The notes: a model not told the origin generated them from the sequence alone. DNA of 64,000 bases from Deinococcus sedimenti (GCF_014648135.1 NZ_BMQN01000005.1:62001-126000); one strand, 5' to 3'. Shown: positions 1 to 11,241, numbered from the stretch's first letter. Numbers and translations are program-made.

Positions 1-61
1 CGGTGGTGGCCGCACTGGACGACCCTCGTGTGCCGTCCTGCCGGGTGACGTAGCCTCGGGC

Positions 62-697
62 ATGCCTGACCTGTCCACCCTGCTGGCCTTCAGCGTCGCG
101 GCGCTGGCCCTGATCCTGATTCCCGGTCCCAGCGTGCTGTACATCGTGGCGCGCAGCCTCCACCAGGGACGGCGCGCCGGGCTGGTGTCGGCGCTGGGCG
201 TGCAGACCGGCGGACTGGTGCACGTCCTGGCCGCCACGCTGGGCGTCTCGGCGCTGGTGCTGTCCAGCGCGCTGCTGTTCAGCGTCCTGAAGTGGGTGGG
301 GGCCGCGTACCTGATCGTGCTGGGCATCCGCACCCTGCGCGCGCCCGCCCCGGACACCCTGACGGTCACCGTGCCGGACGCGCCGCCGCTGACGCAGATC
401 TACCGGCAGGGCGCGGTCGTGAACGCCCTGAACCCCAAAACCGCGCTGTTCTTCCTGGCGTTCCTGCCGCAGTTCGTGCATCCCGGGCACGGGCCCGTGT
501 GGGCGCAGACCCTCACGCTGGGACTGGTGTTCCTGGGGCTCGCCACGCTGAGTGACGGCGCGTACGCCCTGCTGGCGGGCAGCCTGGGGCAGCGGTGGCA
601 GGGGAACCGGGTGTTCGCCCGGCGGCAGCAGAAGGTCTCGGGTGGGGTGTACCTCGCGCTGGGCGTGGGCACCGCCCTGATCCCCCACGGGTCATGA
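62..697 (+). CDS. LysE/RhtB family amino-acid exporter
   Basis: This 211-residue protein is almost entirely hydrophobic, with five to six predicted membrane segments. It has the N-terminal signature of the LysE/RhtB family (LILIPGPSVLYIVARSL, residues about 17-33) and the internal ALNPKTALFFLAF motif (about 122-134). The family exports amino acids or their analogues across the inner membrane; the substrate cannot be read from sequence. A TAGCCT box lies five bases before the ATG, so the message is probably leaderless. Its last codons overlap the 3' end of the convergent HAD gene by six bases. Family assignment is firm, substrate unknown. Confidence 0.9.
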   Translation: MPDLSTLLAFSVAALALILIPGPSVLYIVARSLHQGRRAGLVSALGVQTGGLVHVLAATLGVSALVLSSALLFSVLKWVGAAYLIVLGIRTLRAPAPDTLTVTVPDAPPLTQIYRQGAVVNALNPKTALFFLAFLPQFVHPGHGPVWAQTLTLGLVFLGLATLSDGAYALLAGSLGQRWQGNRVFARRQQKVSGGVYLALGVGTALIPHGS

Positions 698-1325
698 GGG
701 CTGGGGCAGGTCGGCTAGCGCTCCCACGCTGAGCGCCGCGCCACCCGCCAGCGCCCGCTCGCGCACGCGCGGGTGCGCGTGAACGTGCCACGCGGGCAGC
801 CCCGCCGCGACCGCGCCGCGCACGTCATGCTCCGGACTGTCCCCCACGTACGCGCCCGCCCCGGCAGGCAGGCCCAGGGCGTCCAGCATCACCCGGACGG
901 GCAGGGGATCGGGTTTCAGCGCCCCCACCTCACCCGCGATGACGACCACCTCGAACACATCGGGGAAGCAGGCCTGCACCCGCGCCCGCTGCGCCGGGCC
1001 GTCATACGCGTTGGATAGCAGCGCCAGCCGCACCCCGGCCCCCCGCAGATCACGCAGCAGCTCCGCCGCGCCGGGCATGGGCAACGTCGCCGCCACCAGC
1101 GCCCGCGTGTACAGGCCCAGGTGCTCCTCCGTCAGGGGCACGCCGTACGCCGCGAGCGTCCGCCCCAGCCGCTCGGCATCCTGCCGCAGCGGGTCGGCCA
1201 GTCCGGTCTCCACCCGCGCGTCGCAGTGTGTCCAGCGCGTGAATGTCCGCCGCGACGAAATCCGTCAGCGTACCGTCGAAATCGAAGGCCAGGAAACGCA
1301 GCGGGGCGGGCAGGTCGGGACGCAC
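692..1325 (-). pseudogene. HAD-family hydrolase split by a frameshift
   Basis: Two reading frames together make one HAD phosphatase. The first frame, from a GTG at 1325, holds the N-terminal DFDGTLTDF nucleophile motif. It then loses sense near 1215-1235, where the next frame takes over and runs to 692. The second part has the cap region, LLSNAYDG (motif II), the KPDP lysine motif and VGDSPEHDV (motif IV). A TAGGCT box lies six bases before the GTG, so the gene still has its promoter. A single-base indel would restore about 210 residues. It may be a true pseudogene or an assembly error. Substrate is unknown. Confidence 0.7.
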
Positions 1326-1362
1326 CCCGGCAGCCTACCCGCCCCACCTGTCGCGCGCGGCC

Positions 1363-2262
1363 TCAGCCGAGCATGTCGAGTTCCTGCACGCCGCTCAGGA
1401 ACTCGCGTTGCGGGTACTCGTCCGGGTCGAAACCCCGGTCGCCCTCGGCGGGCGTGACGCTCAGGGACGCGAAATCGAACAGGGTGCGGTCCATCAGGTG
1501 GCTGGGGGTGACGCGGGTCAGGGCGCGGGCGATGTTCGTCAGGCGGCCCGGATGCTCCCGCTCCCAGCCTTCGAGCATCTCGCCGACGACCTTGCGCTGG
1601 AGGTTTTCCTGGCTGCCGCAGAGGTTGCAGGGAATGATCGGGAATTCGCGCGCCTGCGCGTAGCGGATGATGTCGGCCTCCGCGACGTACGCCAGGGGGC
1701 GGATCACGACGTTGGTGCCGTCGTCGCTCTGGAGTTTGGGCGGCATGGCCTTCAGGCGCGCGCCGAAGAACAGGTTCATGAACAGCGTTTCCAGGATGTC
1801 GTCGCGGTGGTGGCCCAGTGCGATCTTCGTCGCGCCGATCCTGCGGGCGTGGGCGTACAGGATGCCGCGGCGCAGGCGGCTGCACAGCGCGCAGGTGGTC
1901 TTGCCTTCCGGCGTCTTCTCCTTGACGACGCTGTACGTGTCCTGGGTCAGGATGTCGAAGCGCACGCCCAGTTCCGTCAGGTAGCGGGGCAGGACGTCCT
2001 TCGGGAAGCCCGGCTGACCCTGGTCGAGGTTCACCGCGACGATCTCGAAGTCGATGGGTGCTTTCTTCTGCAGGTGCAGCAGGACATCCAGCAGGGTGTA
2101 GCTGTCCTTCCCGCCGGACAGGCAGACCATCACGCGGTCCCCGTCCTCGATCATGCGGTAGTCGCCGATGGCCTGTCCCACCCCCTTCACGATCGTCTGG
2201 AAGAGGCGGGAGTCGGTGGTGGGGCCAGTGGCCGTTACGGGGGAAGAGGCAGTCTGGGTCAT
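1363..2262 (-). CDS. ttcA: tRNA 2-thiocytidine biosynthesis protein TtcA
   Basis: TtcA thiolates cytidine 32 of certain tRNAs using ATP and an iron-sulfur cluster. The 299-residue protein shows the PP-loop ATP pyrophosphatase motif SGGKDS at residues 49-54, the paired cysteines CALC at 124-127 and the third cysteine in PCNLCGSQ at about 212, which together are the expected cluster ligands. Length fits the family. The ATG at 2262 precedes a short Ser/Thr-rich tail and then the conserved helix starting near residue 18. The gene stands alone, tail to tail with the HAD gene and divergent from the lipoprotein gene at 2403. Confidence 0.93.
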   Translation of the reverse strand: MTQTASSPVTATGPTTDSRLFQTIVKGVGQAIGDYRMIEDGDRVMVCLSGGKDSYTLLDVLLHLQKKAPIDFEIVAVNLDQGQPGFPKDVLPRYLTELGVRFDILTQDTYSVVKEKTPEGKTTCALCSRLRRGILYAHARRIGATKIALGHHRDDILETLFMNLFFGARLKAMPPKLQSDDGTNVVIRPLAYVAEADIIRYAQAREFPIIPCNLCGSQENLQRKVVGEMLEGWEREHPGRLTNIARALTRVTPSHLMDRTLFDFASLSVTPAEGDRGFDPDEYPQREFLSGVQELDMLG

Positions 2263-2402
2263 GGCGCGCTAACGGGTCATGGTACGTGCTGCACGGCGGG
2301 GCAAGTGTTCCCTGATTCCTGCATCCCTGACCTCCTCTCATGAACGGCCGGTCAAGGCCTGCTCATGAAGGGCCGTTATTCAGAAGTGTGTTCAAACAGA
2401 CC

Positions 2403-2825
2403 ATGCTGACCTCCGTCCTGCTGGGCGCGGCCCTGCTGATCGCCGGTTGTGGCGCCGCCCCGGCGCCGGTTCAGGTTCCAGTTCCGGGGCCCCCCAGCGC
2501 CGGGCAGGCCACGCCGGTCCCCGTCCTGCCGCCGACTGACCCGACCCCACCGGCGTCTCCCATACCGGTCGGGCCGACCCTGCACGTGCTGGACGACTCG
2601 CTGCTGCGCGTAACCCTGGACGACGACGCGCTGGTCATCGTGGGGACCGACCCGGGCGGCACCACCTTCGTCCGCCTGACTGGCTGCCCCGGCCCCTGCC
2701 GCCTGACCGGCCCGGCCGGGGTACTGCTGCCCGTCGCTGGCCTGCGGGTCAGGGTGCTGGACGGCCTGACCGTGCAGGCCCGCGCGCCGCTGGGTGACTG
2801 GACCGACGCCGCCCGCTACGACTGA
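2403..2825 (+). CDS. Small putative lipoprotein
   Basis: The 140-residue product starts with a signal peptide ending in the lipobox LLIAGC, so it should be lipid-anchored outside the inner membrane. A Pro-rich linker of about 35 residues follows, then a compact domain of about 80 residues with VTLDDDALVIVGTDPGGTTF and the cysteine pair GCPGPC, possibly a disulfide. I chose the ATG at 2403 because it gives a normal signal peptide; the frame opens earlier but the extra residues look non-coding. I do not recognise the domain. It may be a family limited to Deinococcus. Confidence 0.7.
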   Translation: MLTSVLLGAALLIAGCGAAPAPVQVPVPGPPSAGQATPVPVLPPTDPTPPASPIPVGPTLHVLDDSLLRVTLDDDALVIVGTDPGGTTFVRLTGCPGPCRLTGPAGVLLPVAGLRVRVLDGLTVQARAPLGDWTDAARYD

Positions 2826-2938
2826 CCGTGCAGTTCAGAGGCATCGCGGGAAATCTGCGGCGTCCCTGAACACCCCCGACAGGCAGGGCGGCGCGGCTCC
2901 CCGGACAGCACAGGGGCCGGAACGAAACAGCGGCGTGA
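2826..2938. repeat. Degenerate copy of dispersed intergenic repeat
   Basis: The block TTCAGAGG to CCTGAA spans 37 bases, exactly as in the well-preserved copy at 5481-5640. It lies in the same position, just after a stop codon. The rest (GGGGCCGGAAC then CAGCGGCG) only loosely follows the consensus. It is listed as a weak, decayed member of the family. Confidence 0.35.
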
Positions 2939-3076
2939 GTGCTGCGCGGGACAGCCAAGCCACAAGGGACGCTCATGCTTTCTGTGGACGGCGTAGTGGC
3001 CCGCGCGTGGCAGACTGCCACTCATGACGGCCCCCGCCGCAGCTTCCGTTCAGACTCACCCGCTAGAGTGGCGCGG

Positions 3077-5479
3077 ATGAGAGCGTTCAATGTCCTGGGA
3101 GGCGTCCTGCTCGCCGGAGCGGTCGGCGTGGGCGGCCTGTGGGCCGCGTGGGGCCGCGACCTGCCCAGCGTCTCCGACCTGGACGTCCTGGAATTCAGCG
3201 GGCAGACCCGCGTGTACGACCGCGCCGGAACGCTGGTCGGCACCCTGACCCCCAGCCTCAGCAGTGGCGGCAGCGTGAACCGCGACCTGCTCAAGGCCGG
3301 GCAGATCAGCCCCTGGCTGCAGAAGGCGGTCGTGACCAGCGAGGACCGCCGCTTCTACCAGCACGGCGGCGTGGACGTGATCGGCATCGGGCGCGGCCTG
3401 CTGAAGGGCCTGCTGAAGAACGACCTGGAGGGCGGCAGCTCCATCACGCAGCAGGTCGTGAAGAACACCCTGCTCGCCGACCTGCAGGGCGCGCGCACCG
3501 CGGAACGCAAGTTCAAGGAGGCGGTGCTGGCCTACCAGCTGGAACGCAACTTCGAGAAGAAGCAGATCCTGAACGCGTACCTGAACGTCATCTACTGGGG
3601 TGACGGCGGCAACCGCGACATCATCGGGGCGGGCGGCGCGGCGCACGCGTACTTCGGGAAGGACGCGGCGGAACTGAACCTCGCCGAGAGCGTGTACCTC
3701 GCCACGATCATTCCCGCGCCGAACCGCCGCTACAAGGAATTCAAGTCATACCGGCCCCTGATGAAGAGCCTGCTGGACCGCATGGTCGAGGACGGGCAGG
3801 TCACGCAGGCCGAGGCGGACGCCGCCTGGAAGACCCCCATCTACCCGGCCGGGTGGCGCATCGGCTGGAATGCGGACGGCACGCTGCGCACCGCGAACCT
3901 GGAACGCCCGGACCGCCTGGGTGAGAACCTCCAGCGGACCGAGGGCGCGCAGCGCTACCCGAACTTCTACTACCTGCAGGCCGTCGAGAAGGAACTGCTG
4001 CCCCTGATCGGCCGCAAGGCCCTGTACGGCGGCGGGAAGATCTACACCGGCATGAGCGCCCAGGCGCAGGCCGCCGCCGAGCAGGCCAGCCGCGGCGCCC
4101 GCCTGCCCGACGGCGCGACCCTGGGCGCGGCCCTGGTCCGCCCGGACAGCGGCGAGGTCCTGGCGCTGGTCGGGCAGAAACTCACGGACGAGCGGCCCAG
4201 CGACTGGAACAACGCCACGCAGGCCCGGCGGCAGGTGGGCAGCAGCGTGAAACCCCTGCTGTACGCCCTGGCCCTCGAGAAGGGCTGGAAGCAGAGCGAC
4301 ACCGTCCTTGACGCGCCCATCAGCGGCGACTACCAGCCCATGAACTACGACCGCCGCTGGACCGGACGGTACGTCACCATGCGCTACTCGCTGGACCACA
4401 GCCTGAACCTCCCCACCGTCCGCATCGGGCAGGAACTCGGCATTCCCACCTTCGAGGCGAAACTGCGCGACCTGGGCCTCACGCCCCCCGCGAACGCCGG
4501 ACTGTCCCTGACCATCGGCACGCTGGAGGCCAGCCCGCTGCAGATGGCGTCCGCGTACGCCACCTTCGCCAACGGCGGCCTGTACTACGCGCCCACCCTG
4601 GTCCGCAAGGTCGAGGACGCGCGCGGCAAGGTCATCTACACCCGCGCCGCCCCCACCCCGAAACGCGTGTGGGACGCCCGCGCCGCCTGGCTGGGCCTGG
4701 ACATGCTGCGCGGCGTCGTCAACGACCTGACTCCCTCCCAGGGGGGCCTCGCCACGCGCGCCCTGATTCCCGGCTGGCCCGTCGGCGGAAAGACCGGAAC
4801 CACCAACGACATCAAGGACCTGTGGTTCGCGGGTGTCACCCCCACCGTCGCCGGAGCCGTCTGGGTCGGCAAGCAGGAGGGCGGCCCGCTGCCCGGCTGG
4901 GCGTACAGCGGCGAGATCCCCACCCCCATCTGGCAGCAGTCGGTCGCGGGCACCCTGGCCGGGCAGCCCGAGGCGGACTTCCGGCAGCCGGACGGCATCA
5001 CGTACCGCGTCGTGCGGAACGTGAACATGGCCTTCCGCACCGAGGACGCCGACAACGAACCCGTCGCCCGCGACGGCAGCGGCAGCACCACCGGCTTCTT
5101 CGGCCGCCGCCGCCAGCCCGCCCCACCCGCGCAGCCCACACCGGAACCCGAACCCACCCCCGTGCCCGAAGCGACCGAACCCGAGCCCGTTCCGGAAACT
5201 GACCCGATCGACCCGATCGACGCGATTCCCGTCACGCCCGTCGAGGAACCCGCCCCCGAGGCGGAACCCGTCCCCGTCCCGGAGGTGCCGGTGGACAACC
5301 CGCCCGAACCCCTGCCAGTCGAACCGGACCCCACCGTCATCCCGGACCAGAACCCCGGCGATCAGGGCCAACCGGTGGAGCCGGTCGAGATTCCCGAGGG
5401 CGAACAGGGCAATCAAGACGGCTTCAGCGGCGAGCCTCTGCTGGATCCGCCTGTCAACGAACTGCCGCCCGTGAACTGA
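3077..5479 (+). CDS. Class A penicillin-binding protein (PBP1A type)
   Basis: This is a bifunctional peptidoglycan synthase. A single membrane anchor (residues about 8-25) is followed by a GT51 glycosyltransferase domain with [13 protein letters not shown] (catalytic Glu about 89) and [12 protein letters not shown]. The transpeptidase domain carries SSVK (Ser about 389), SLN (about 442) and KTGTTND (Lys about 572). From about residue 678 the protein ends in a roughly 120-residue Pro/Glu-rich tail with no recognisable domain, probably extending into the outer envelope. I start at the ATG at 3077, seven bases after a TAGAGT box; the frame is open further upstream but that part lacks an anchor. 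A strong hairpin lies directly after the stop. Confidence 0.93.
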   Translation: MRAFNVLGGVLLAGAVGVGGLWAAWGRDLPSVSDLDVLEFSGQTRVYDRAGTLVGTLTPSLSSGGSVNRDLLKAGQISPWLQKAVVTSEDRRFYQHGGVDVIGIGRGLLKGLLKNDLEGGSSITQQVVKNTLLADLQGARTAERKFKEAVLAYQLERNFEKKQILNAYLNVIYWGDGGNRDIIGAGGAAHAYFGKDAAELNLAESVYLATIIPAPNRRYKEFKSYRPLMKSLLDRMVEDGQVTQAEADAAWKTPIYPAGWRIGWNADGTLRTANLERPDRLGENLQRTEGAQRYPNFYYLQAVEKELLPLIGRKALYGGGKIYTGMSAQAQAAAEQASRGARLPDGATLGAALVRPDSGEVLALVGQKLTDERPSDWNNATQARRQVGSSVKPLLYALALEKGWKQSDTVLDAPISGDYQPMNYDRRWTGRYVTMRYSLDHSLNLPTVRIGQELGIPTFEAKLRDLGLTPPANAGLSLTIGTLEASPLQMASAYATFANGGLYYAPTLVRKVEDARGKVIYTRAAPTPKRVWDARAAWLGLDMLRGVVNDLTPSQGGLATRALIPGWPVGGKTGTTNDIKDLWFAGVTPTVAGAVWVGKQEGGPLPGWAYSGEIPTPIWQQSVAGTLAGQPEADFRQPDGITYRVVRNVNMAFRTEDADNEPVARDGSGSTTGFFGRRRQPAPPAQPTPEPEPTPVPEATEPEPVPETDPIDPIDAIPVTPVEEPAPEAEPVPVPEVPVDNPPEPLPVEPDPTVIPDQNPGDQGQPVEPVEIPEGEQGNQDGFSGEPLLDPPVNELPPVN

Positions 5480-5480
5480 C

Positions 5481-5640
5481 AGCAGAATTCAGAGGGATTG
5501 AAGGTCTTTCTCAATCCCCCTGAATCGAGCGGACTCGAAGAGCTGCGCCGCAGAGCGGGCACCTGCGAAGGGCAGCGGTTGGAGGTGGAGTTGAGGGGCG
5601 TGATGTTGGCCCCTCACTGGAACTGGAAACCGCTGTGACC
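5481..5640. repeat. Dispersed intergenic repeat, copy A
   Basis: About 160 bases in inverted orientation to the copy at 35272-35430. The two share long identical runs, including GGACTCGAAGAGCTGCGCCG, GCAGCGGTTGGAGGTGGAG and GGAACTGGAAACCGCTG. One end carries an inverted repeat (5487-5501 against 5511-5525). The copy begins one base after the PBP stop codon region and ends before the next promoter. It has no reading frame of its own. Confidence 0.85.
5487..5525 (+). terminator. Hairpin after the PBP1A gene
   Basis: ATTCAGAGGGATTGA pairs with TCAATCCCCCTGAAT around a nine-base loop; there is one G-T wobble in a 15-bp stem. It lies eight bases after the stop codon and is part of repeat copy A, so the repeat may serve as the terminator. 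No T-run follows. Confidence 0.6.
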
Positions 5641-5724
5641 GGCGCACACCGGCAGTCAGGGCAGTCACGAGCCCCGGCCCCCTGCCAGCCGGTTCGTCGG
5701 GCCACCGCGCTCTACACTGCGCGC

Positions 5725-5964
5725 ATGACGGCCCTGTTCTGGCTGATGGCCCTGCTGGCCGCCGCGCTGGCGTTCGGTAGCGTGACGCTCCTGACCCGCG
5801 ATCTGCCGCGCGTGTCCGTTCCCGGCATCGTGGGCGAGGTACTGACCTTCGCGCTGCTGGGCGCACTGCTGCTGCTGGACGCGCCCCTGGCGGCCCTGCT
5901 GCCCGCCCTGATCGCCGGACTGATCGGCACTGGGGTCGGGCTGTACCGACTGCTGAACCGTTAA
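5725..5964 (+). CDS. Small membrane protein, unknown function
   Basis: The 79-residue product is nearly all hydrophobic and should form two or three membrane helices (residues about 2-18, 33-50 and 53-70), ending in a short basic tail (YRLLNR). I see no catalytic motif. The ATG at 5725 is six bases after a TACACT box, the usual leaderless layout of this window, which supports expression. An upstream ATG in frame would add 30 residues derived from repeat sequence and is rejected. It converges with pnp across a hairpin. Confidence 0.65.
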   Translation: MTALFWLMALLAAALAFGSVTLLTRDLPRVSVPGIVGEVLTFALLGALLLLDAPLAALLPALIAGLIGTGVGLYRLLNR

Positions 5965-5970
5965 GGCGAA

Positions 5971-6030
5971 CAGGCTGAAAGGGGAGGGGGCGTGCGAGTG
6001 ATCCGCACGCCCCTCCTTCAACTTTCAACC
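5971..6030. terminator. Bidirectional terminator between small membrane gene and pnp
   Basis: GGAGGGGGCGTGCG (5983-5996) pairs with CGCACGCCCCTCC (6004-6016) around a seven-base loop with one bulge. The stem extends outward with AGGCTGAAAG against CTTTCAACCT. The structure lies between the stop codons of two convergent genes. Confidence 0.75.
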
Positions 6031-6044
6031 TGCGACCATCACCC

Positions 6045-8216
<2,172 letters not shown>

Positions 8217-8374
8217 AAAATCCAGTCTATCCCGCCCGGACAGGCCCGCGCCGTGACGCGCGGCAACCGCCGGGCCGTTCTTGAACCGTGGGACAGGCCC
8301 TGCCGTGCGTGGCGCTGCTGTCCCTGAAGATCCGCTGAAGTCGGCCGGGGCGGCGGGCGTGGCAGAGTGCGGCC

Positions 8375-9184
8375 ATGACCGTACCGAAGTTCGGACTGGG
8401 AACGTTCCGCCTGAAAGACGACGTGGTGCGCCGCGTGGTCGCGGACGCGCTGGAACTCGGCTACCGCGCCATCGACACGGCGCAGGGCTACGACAACGAG
8501 GGCGAGATCGGCGAGGTGCTCGCCGGGAGTGGCGTGCCGCGCGCGGACGTGTACCTGACCACGAAGATCAAACCCGCGAACTACCGCCGGGACGCGCTGA
8601 TAGGCAGCCTGCGCGTCAGCCTGGAGAAACTGCGCGTGGAGCAGGTGGACCTGACTCTGATCCACTGGCCCGTCCCGAACGGCGAGGTGCGCCCCGAGGA
8701 GTACCTCGCGGCGCTGGCCGAGGCGCGCGAGCAGGGCCTGACGCGCGAGATCGGCGTGTCGAACTTCAACATAGGGGGGCTGCGCCAAGCGCGGGAGATC
8801 CTGGGCGGGGTGCCGCTGGCGACGAATCAGGTGGAGATCCACCCGTACCTCCAGAACCGGAAACTGGTGGAGTTCGCGCGTGGGGAGGGTCTGCACCTCA
8901 CGTCGTACATGACGCTGGCGGTCGGCAAGGTCATGGACGACCCGGTGTTGCGCGACATCGCCGCGGCGCACGGCGCGAACCCCGCGCAGGTGGCGCTGGC
9001 GTGGGCGCTGGCGCAGGGCTTCAGCGTGATTCCCAGCAGCACCAAGCGCGAGAATCTCGCCGGGAACCTCCGCGCGCAGGACCTGACGCTGACCGAGGAG
9101 GACCTGAAGCGCATCGCCGCGCTGGAATTGGGCGAGGACGCCCGCATCGCCAACCCGGAGAGCGCCCGGCCCGACTGGGACTGA
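8375..9184 (+). CDS. Aldo/keto reductase
   Basis: The 269-residue protein is a standard NADPH-dependent aldo/keto reductase with the TIM-barrel tetrad: Asp and Tyr in [17 protein letters not shown], Lys in TTKIKP and His in TLIHWP. IGVSNFN and NQVEIHPYL are also present, and [13 protein letters not shown] at the C-terminal side forms the cofactor phosphate site. It resembles the 2,5-diketo-gluconate reductase branch. A CAGAGT box six bases before the ATG matches the local leaderless style. It probably detoxifies carbonyls, but the substrate is not readable. Confidence 0.9.
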   Translation: MTVPKFGLGTFRLKDDVVRRVVADALELGYRAIDTAQGYDNEGEIGEVLAGSGVPRADVYLTTKIKPANYRRDALIGSLRVSLEKLRVEQVDLTLIHWPVPNGEVRPEEYLAALAEAREQGLTREIGVSNFNIGGLRQAREILGGVPLATNQVEIHPYLQNRKLVEFARGEGLHLTSYMTLAVGKVMDDPVLRDIAAAHGANPAQVALAWALAQGFSVIPSSTKRENLAGNLRAQDLTLTEEDLKRIAALELGEDARIANPESARPDWD

Positions 9185-9275
9185 ACCCGACCGGAAAACC
9201 GTTCAGTATGCCCAGGTGATGACGATGGGGGTGTGGGGTTTTCGTCTCACCCGGCGGGTGTAGACTGCCCGCACG

Positions 9276-10349
9276 ATGAAACTCAATGCACGGTCGGCCC
9301 TGACGGGACTTCTCGGTCTTTCGCTGCTCGCGGCCTGCGGGCAGACTCCGGCGGGCGGCACGCTGAGCGCGCAGGGCGGCAACGGGAAACCCGCGACCGG
9401 TCAGACGAGCGCCGCGGCGCGCGCCTTCGTGCCGAACCCCGTGCAGACCACCGGGAACCAGAACCTGACGGACGGCAAGGACAGCGCGGCTGCCGTGCCC
9501 GCCAGCGCGTACTTCAACGTCACGCTGACGAACCTGGACGGCAGCGGGTACCTGAGCGGCGACTACGCGAAGGTCGTCAGTGAGACCGGCACGCCCGTGT
9601 ACGGCAGCGGGCCGTTCAACTTCACGCGGGATCAGGACGGCTTCGAGCAGGTCATGGCGTACTTCTGGGTGACCGAAGCGCAGAAGTACATCCAGTCGCT
9701 GGGGTTCGGCAGCGAACTGCGGCCCGTGAACAAGCGGCAGCAGGCGCTGAAGGTCAGTCAGTACGGGATCGACAACTCGTACCAGAACGACCAGCCGGAC
9801 ATCATCCGCCTGGGCAAGGGCGGCGTGGATGACGCCGAGGACGGCGAGGTGATCGTCCACGAGTACGGGCACGCGGTGCACAACGCGCAGGTGCCGGGCT
9901 TCGGCACCAGCCTGGAGGCCGGGAGCATCGGCGAGGCGTTCGGGGACTACCTGGCGCTGACGGTCGGGGAGTCCGTGGCGAAGGCGAACGGCGCGCCCAT
10001 CAAGGCGCCGCTGCCGTGCCTGATGGACTGGGACAGCGTGTCGTACTCGGCCGGGCCGGTGCACTGCATCCGCCGCACCGATACGAACAAGCACTACCCC
10101 GAGGACGTGCGCGGCGAGGTGCACGCCGACGGCGAGATCTGGGCGCGGGCGCTGTGGGACATCCGCCTGGGCCTGAATGATGTCCGCAAGGCGGACCGCA
10201 TCATCATCAACGCGCAGTTCGACTTCGTGCCCGACACGACCTTCGCGGCCGCCGCTCAGGCCACCGTGAACGCCGCGCAGACCATGTACGGCGCGCAGGC
10301 GGCGGCCACCGTGAAGGCGGCGTTCGTGGCGCGGGGCATCCTGCAGTAA
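9276..10349 (+). CDS. Secreted HEYGH metallopeptidase, M36 (fungalysin)-like lipoprotein
   Basis: The 357-residue product begins with a signal peptide and lipobox LLAAC at about residue 21, so it should be an anchored surface protein. The catalytic zinc motif VIVHEYGHAVHN lies near residue 192, and the third ligand is in IGEAFGDYLALT about 23 residues on. The arrangement matches the fungalysin/M36 group. The protein is shorter than fungal enzymes and lacks an obvious long propeptide. A TAGACT box is nine bases before the ATG. It probably digests extracellular protein, in line with the proteolytic habit of Deinococcus. Confidence 0.78.
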   Translation: MKLNARSALTGLLGLSLLAACGQTPAGGTLSAQGGNGKPATGQTSAAARAFVPNPVQTTGNQNLTDGKDSAAAVPASAYFNVTLTNLDGSGYLSGDYAKVVSETGTPVYGSGPFNFTRDQDGFEQVMAYFWVTEAQKYIQSLGFGSELRPVNKRQQALKVSQYGIDNSYQNDQPDIIRLGKGGVDDAEDGEVIVHEYGHAVHNAQVPGFGTSLEAGSIGEAFGDYLALTVGESVAKANGAPIKAPLPCLMDWDSVSYSAGPVHCIRRTDTNKHYPEDVRGEVHADGEIWARALWDIRLGLNDVRKADRIIINAQFDFVPDTTFAAAAQATVNAAQTMYGAQAAATVKAAFVARGILQ

Positions 10350-10421
10350 GGGTCGTCCCTGGGCCGGTTTCGCCGCGCAGGAGTCGCGGGGCGGGGCCGG
10401 TTCTGCTGCCGTTGGGGCCGG

Positions 10422-11099
10422 TTACCGCGCAGGCAGGGTGGGGGGCAGTGGGAACAGCGTGACGTACCGCGCGGCGAGATCGCGGTCGCCCGTGACGGTC
10501 AGGGTGCCGCCCGCCTCGGCCTCGTCGAGCGGCAGGCCGCCGAAGATCACGCCGCCCAGCGTGGGCACGTCGCCGGTGAGGGTCGCGTCGGGCGGGCCGT
10601 GCAGGCCGGACCGGAGGTTCAGGGTGCCGTGCGCGACGCGCGCCGTGAAGTGCTCGCGGCCCACGTGCAGGTGCACGGTGGCGCTCAGGTTCGCGGCGGC
10701 CTGGGCGCTGAACATGGTGTTCTGCGCGGTGATCAGCGTGGCGAGACTGATGGGCGCGGGTGCCCTGAACGGCGACTGCGCGCCCCAGCGGCCGAGCTGC
10801 ATCAGGATGGGTTCGAGTTCGCGGCCCCAGGGGGTCAGGGCGTACATGTGGCCGGTGGCGGGTGCGGGCAGCGGTTCGCGCCGCAGCACGAGGAAGCCCT
10901 CGAGGTCGGTCAGTCGCTGGGTGAGCACGGTGGCGCTGATGCCGGGGAGGGCCGCGCGCAGGTCGGTGAAGCGGCGGGGGCCGAGCAGCAGTTCGCGCAC
11001 GACGAGCAGCGCCCAGCGGTCGCCGATCAGGTCGAGGGCGTGGGCGGCGGCGCAGCCGTCGTCGTAGGAGCGGCGCGTGGGTTCGCGCGGCGGGGACAT
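10422..11099 (-). CDS. HxlR-family transcriptional regulator with C-terminal SCP2-like domain
   Basis: Residues about 10-105 form the HxlR winged helix (ALDLIGDRWALLVVRELLLG, then PGISATVLTQRLTDLE). The family usually senses thiols, aldehydes or other small molecules. The last hundred residues resemble the SCP2/sterol-carrier fold (HVGREHFTARVAHGTLNL), a known fusion. A TACACT box lies six bases before the ATG. The gene is divergent from the accessory run starting at 11209, so it is the natural candidate to control that run, with operators in the shared 109-bp gap. There is a cysteine in the N-terminal segment (DDGCAAAH), which could be redox-sensitive. Confidence 0.85.
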   Translation of the reverse strand: MSPPREPTRRSYDDGCAAAHALDLIGDRWALLVVRELLLGPRRFTDLRAALPGISATVLTQRLTDLEGFLVLRREPLPAPATGHMYALTPWGRELEPILMQLGRWGAQSPFRAPAPISLATLITAQNTMFSAQAAANLSATVHLHVGREHFTARVAHGTLNLRSGLHGPPDATLTGDVPTLGGVIFGGLPLDEAEAGGTLTVTGDRDLAARYVTLFPLPPTLPAR

Positions 11100-11142
11100 G
11101 GGCCCAGTGTACCGGGTGCAGTCCGGAAAACGGAGTGAGGGG

Positions 11143-11172
11143 TTGCAATTTCCTACTGTTCTGTTTTAGGCT
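11143..11172 (+). promoter_or_regulatory. Predicted promoter of the 11-17 kb gene run
   Basis: TTGCAA (11143-11148) and TAGGCT (11167-11172) are separated by 18 bases and lie just upstream of a GAGGAGG ribosome-binding site at 11197. This stretch is clearly more AT-rich than its surroundings. The divergent regulator promoter (TACACT, 11111-11106) begins 32 bases away, so one bound regulator could cover both. Confidence 0.55.
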
Positions 11173-11208
11173 AAATGGGTACAGAGATTACGATCTGAGG
11201 AGGCCCGT

Positions 11209-11241
11209 ATGCGACCACCCCCCACCGAAACGCGCCCATGA
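11209..11241 (+). CDS. Ten-codon leader ORF with PPP run
   Basis: The peptide MRPPPTETRP has an excellent Shine-Dalgarno sequence (GAGGAGG, 11197-11203, five-base spacer). Its stop overlaps the start of the reductase gene at 11238 in an ATGA arrangement. The reductase ATG has no ribosome-binding site of its own, so it should be translated by coupling. Three consecutive prolines slow ribosomes that lack EF-P help, which would make this a possible translational control point. Coding status is an inference from the site and spacing; no homology was used. Confidence 0.45.
   Translation: MRPPPTETRP

Noticed and set aside
3746..5416. Long open frame on the strand opposite the PBP1A gene (and similar ones opposite pnp, the MFS gene at 13 kb, the oxidase and rtcB)
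   Set aside because: High-GC codon bias opens the antisense frames; these have no start signals, no domains and Ala/Gly/Arg-rich compositions typical of shadows.
10355..10430. Three copies of GGGCCGGTT between the M36 peptidase and HxlR genes
   Set aside because: Spacing is irregular and the motif is close to base composition expectation; no function could be supported.
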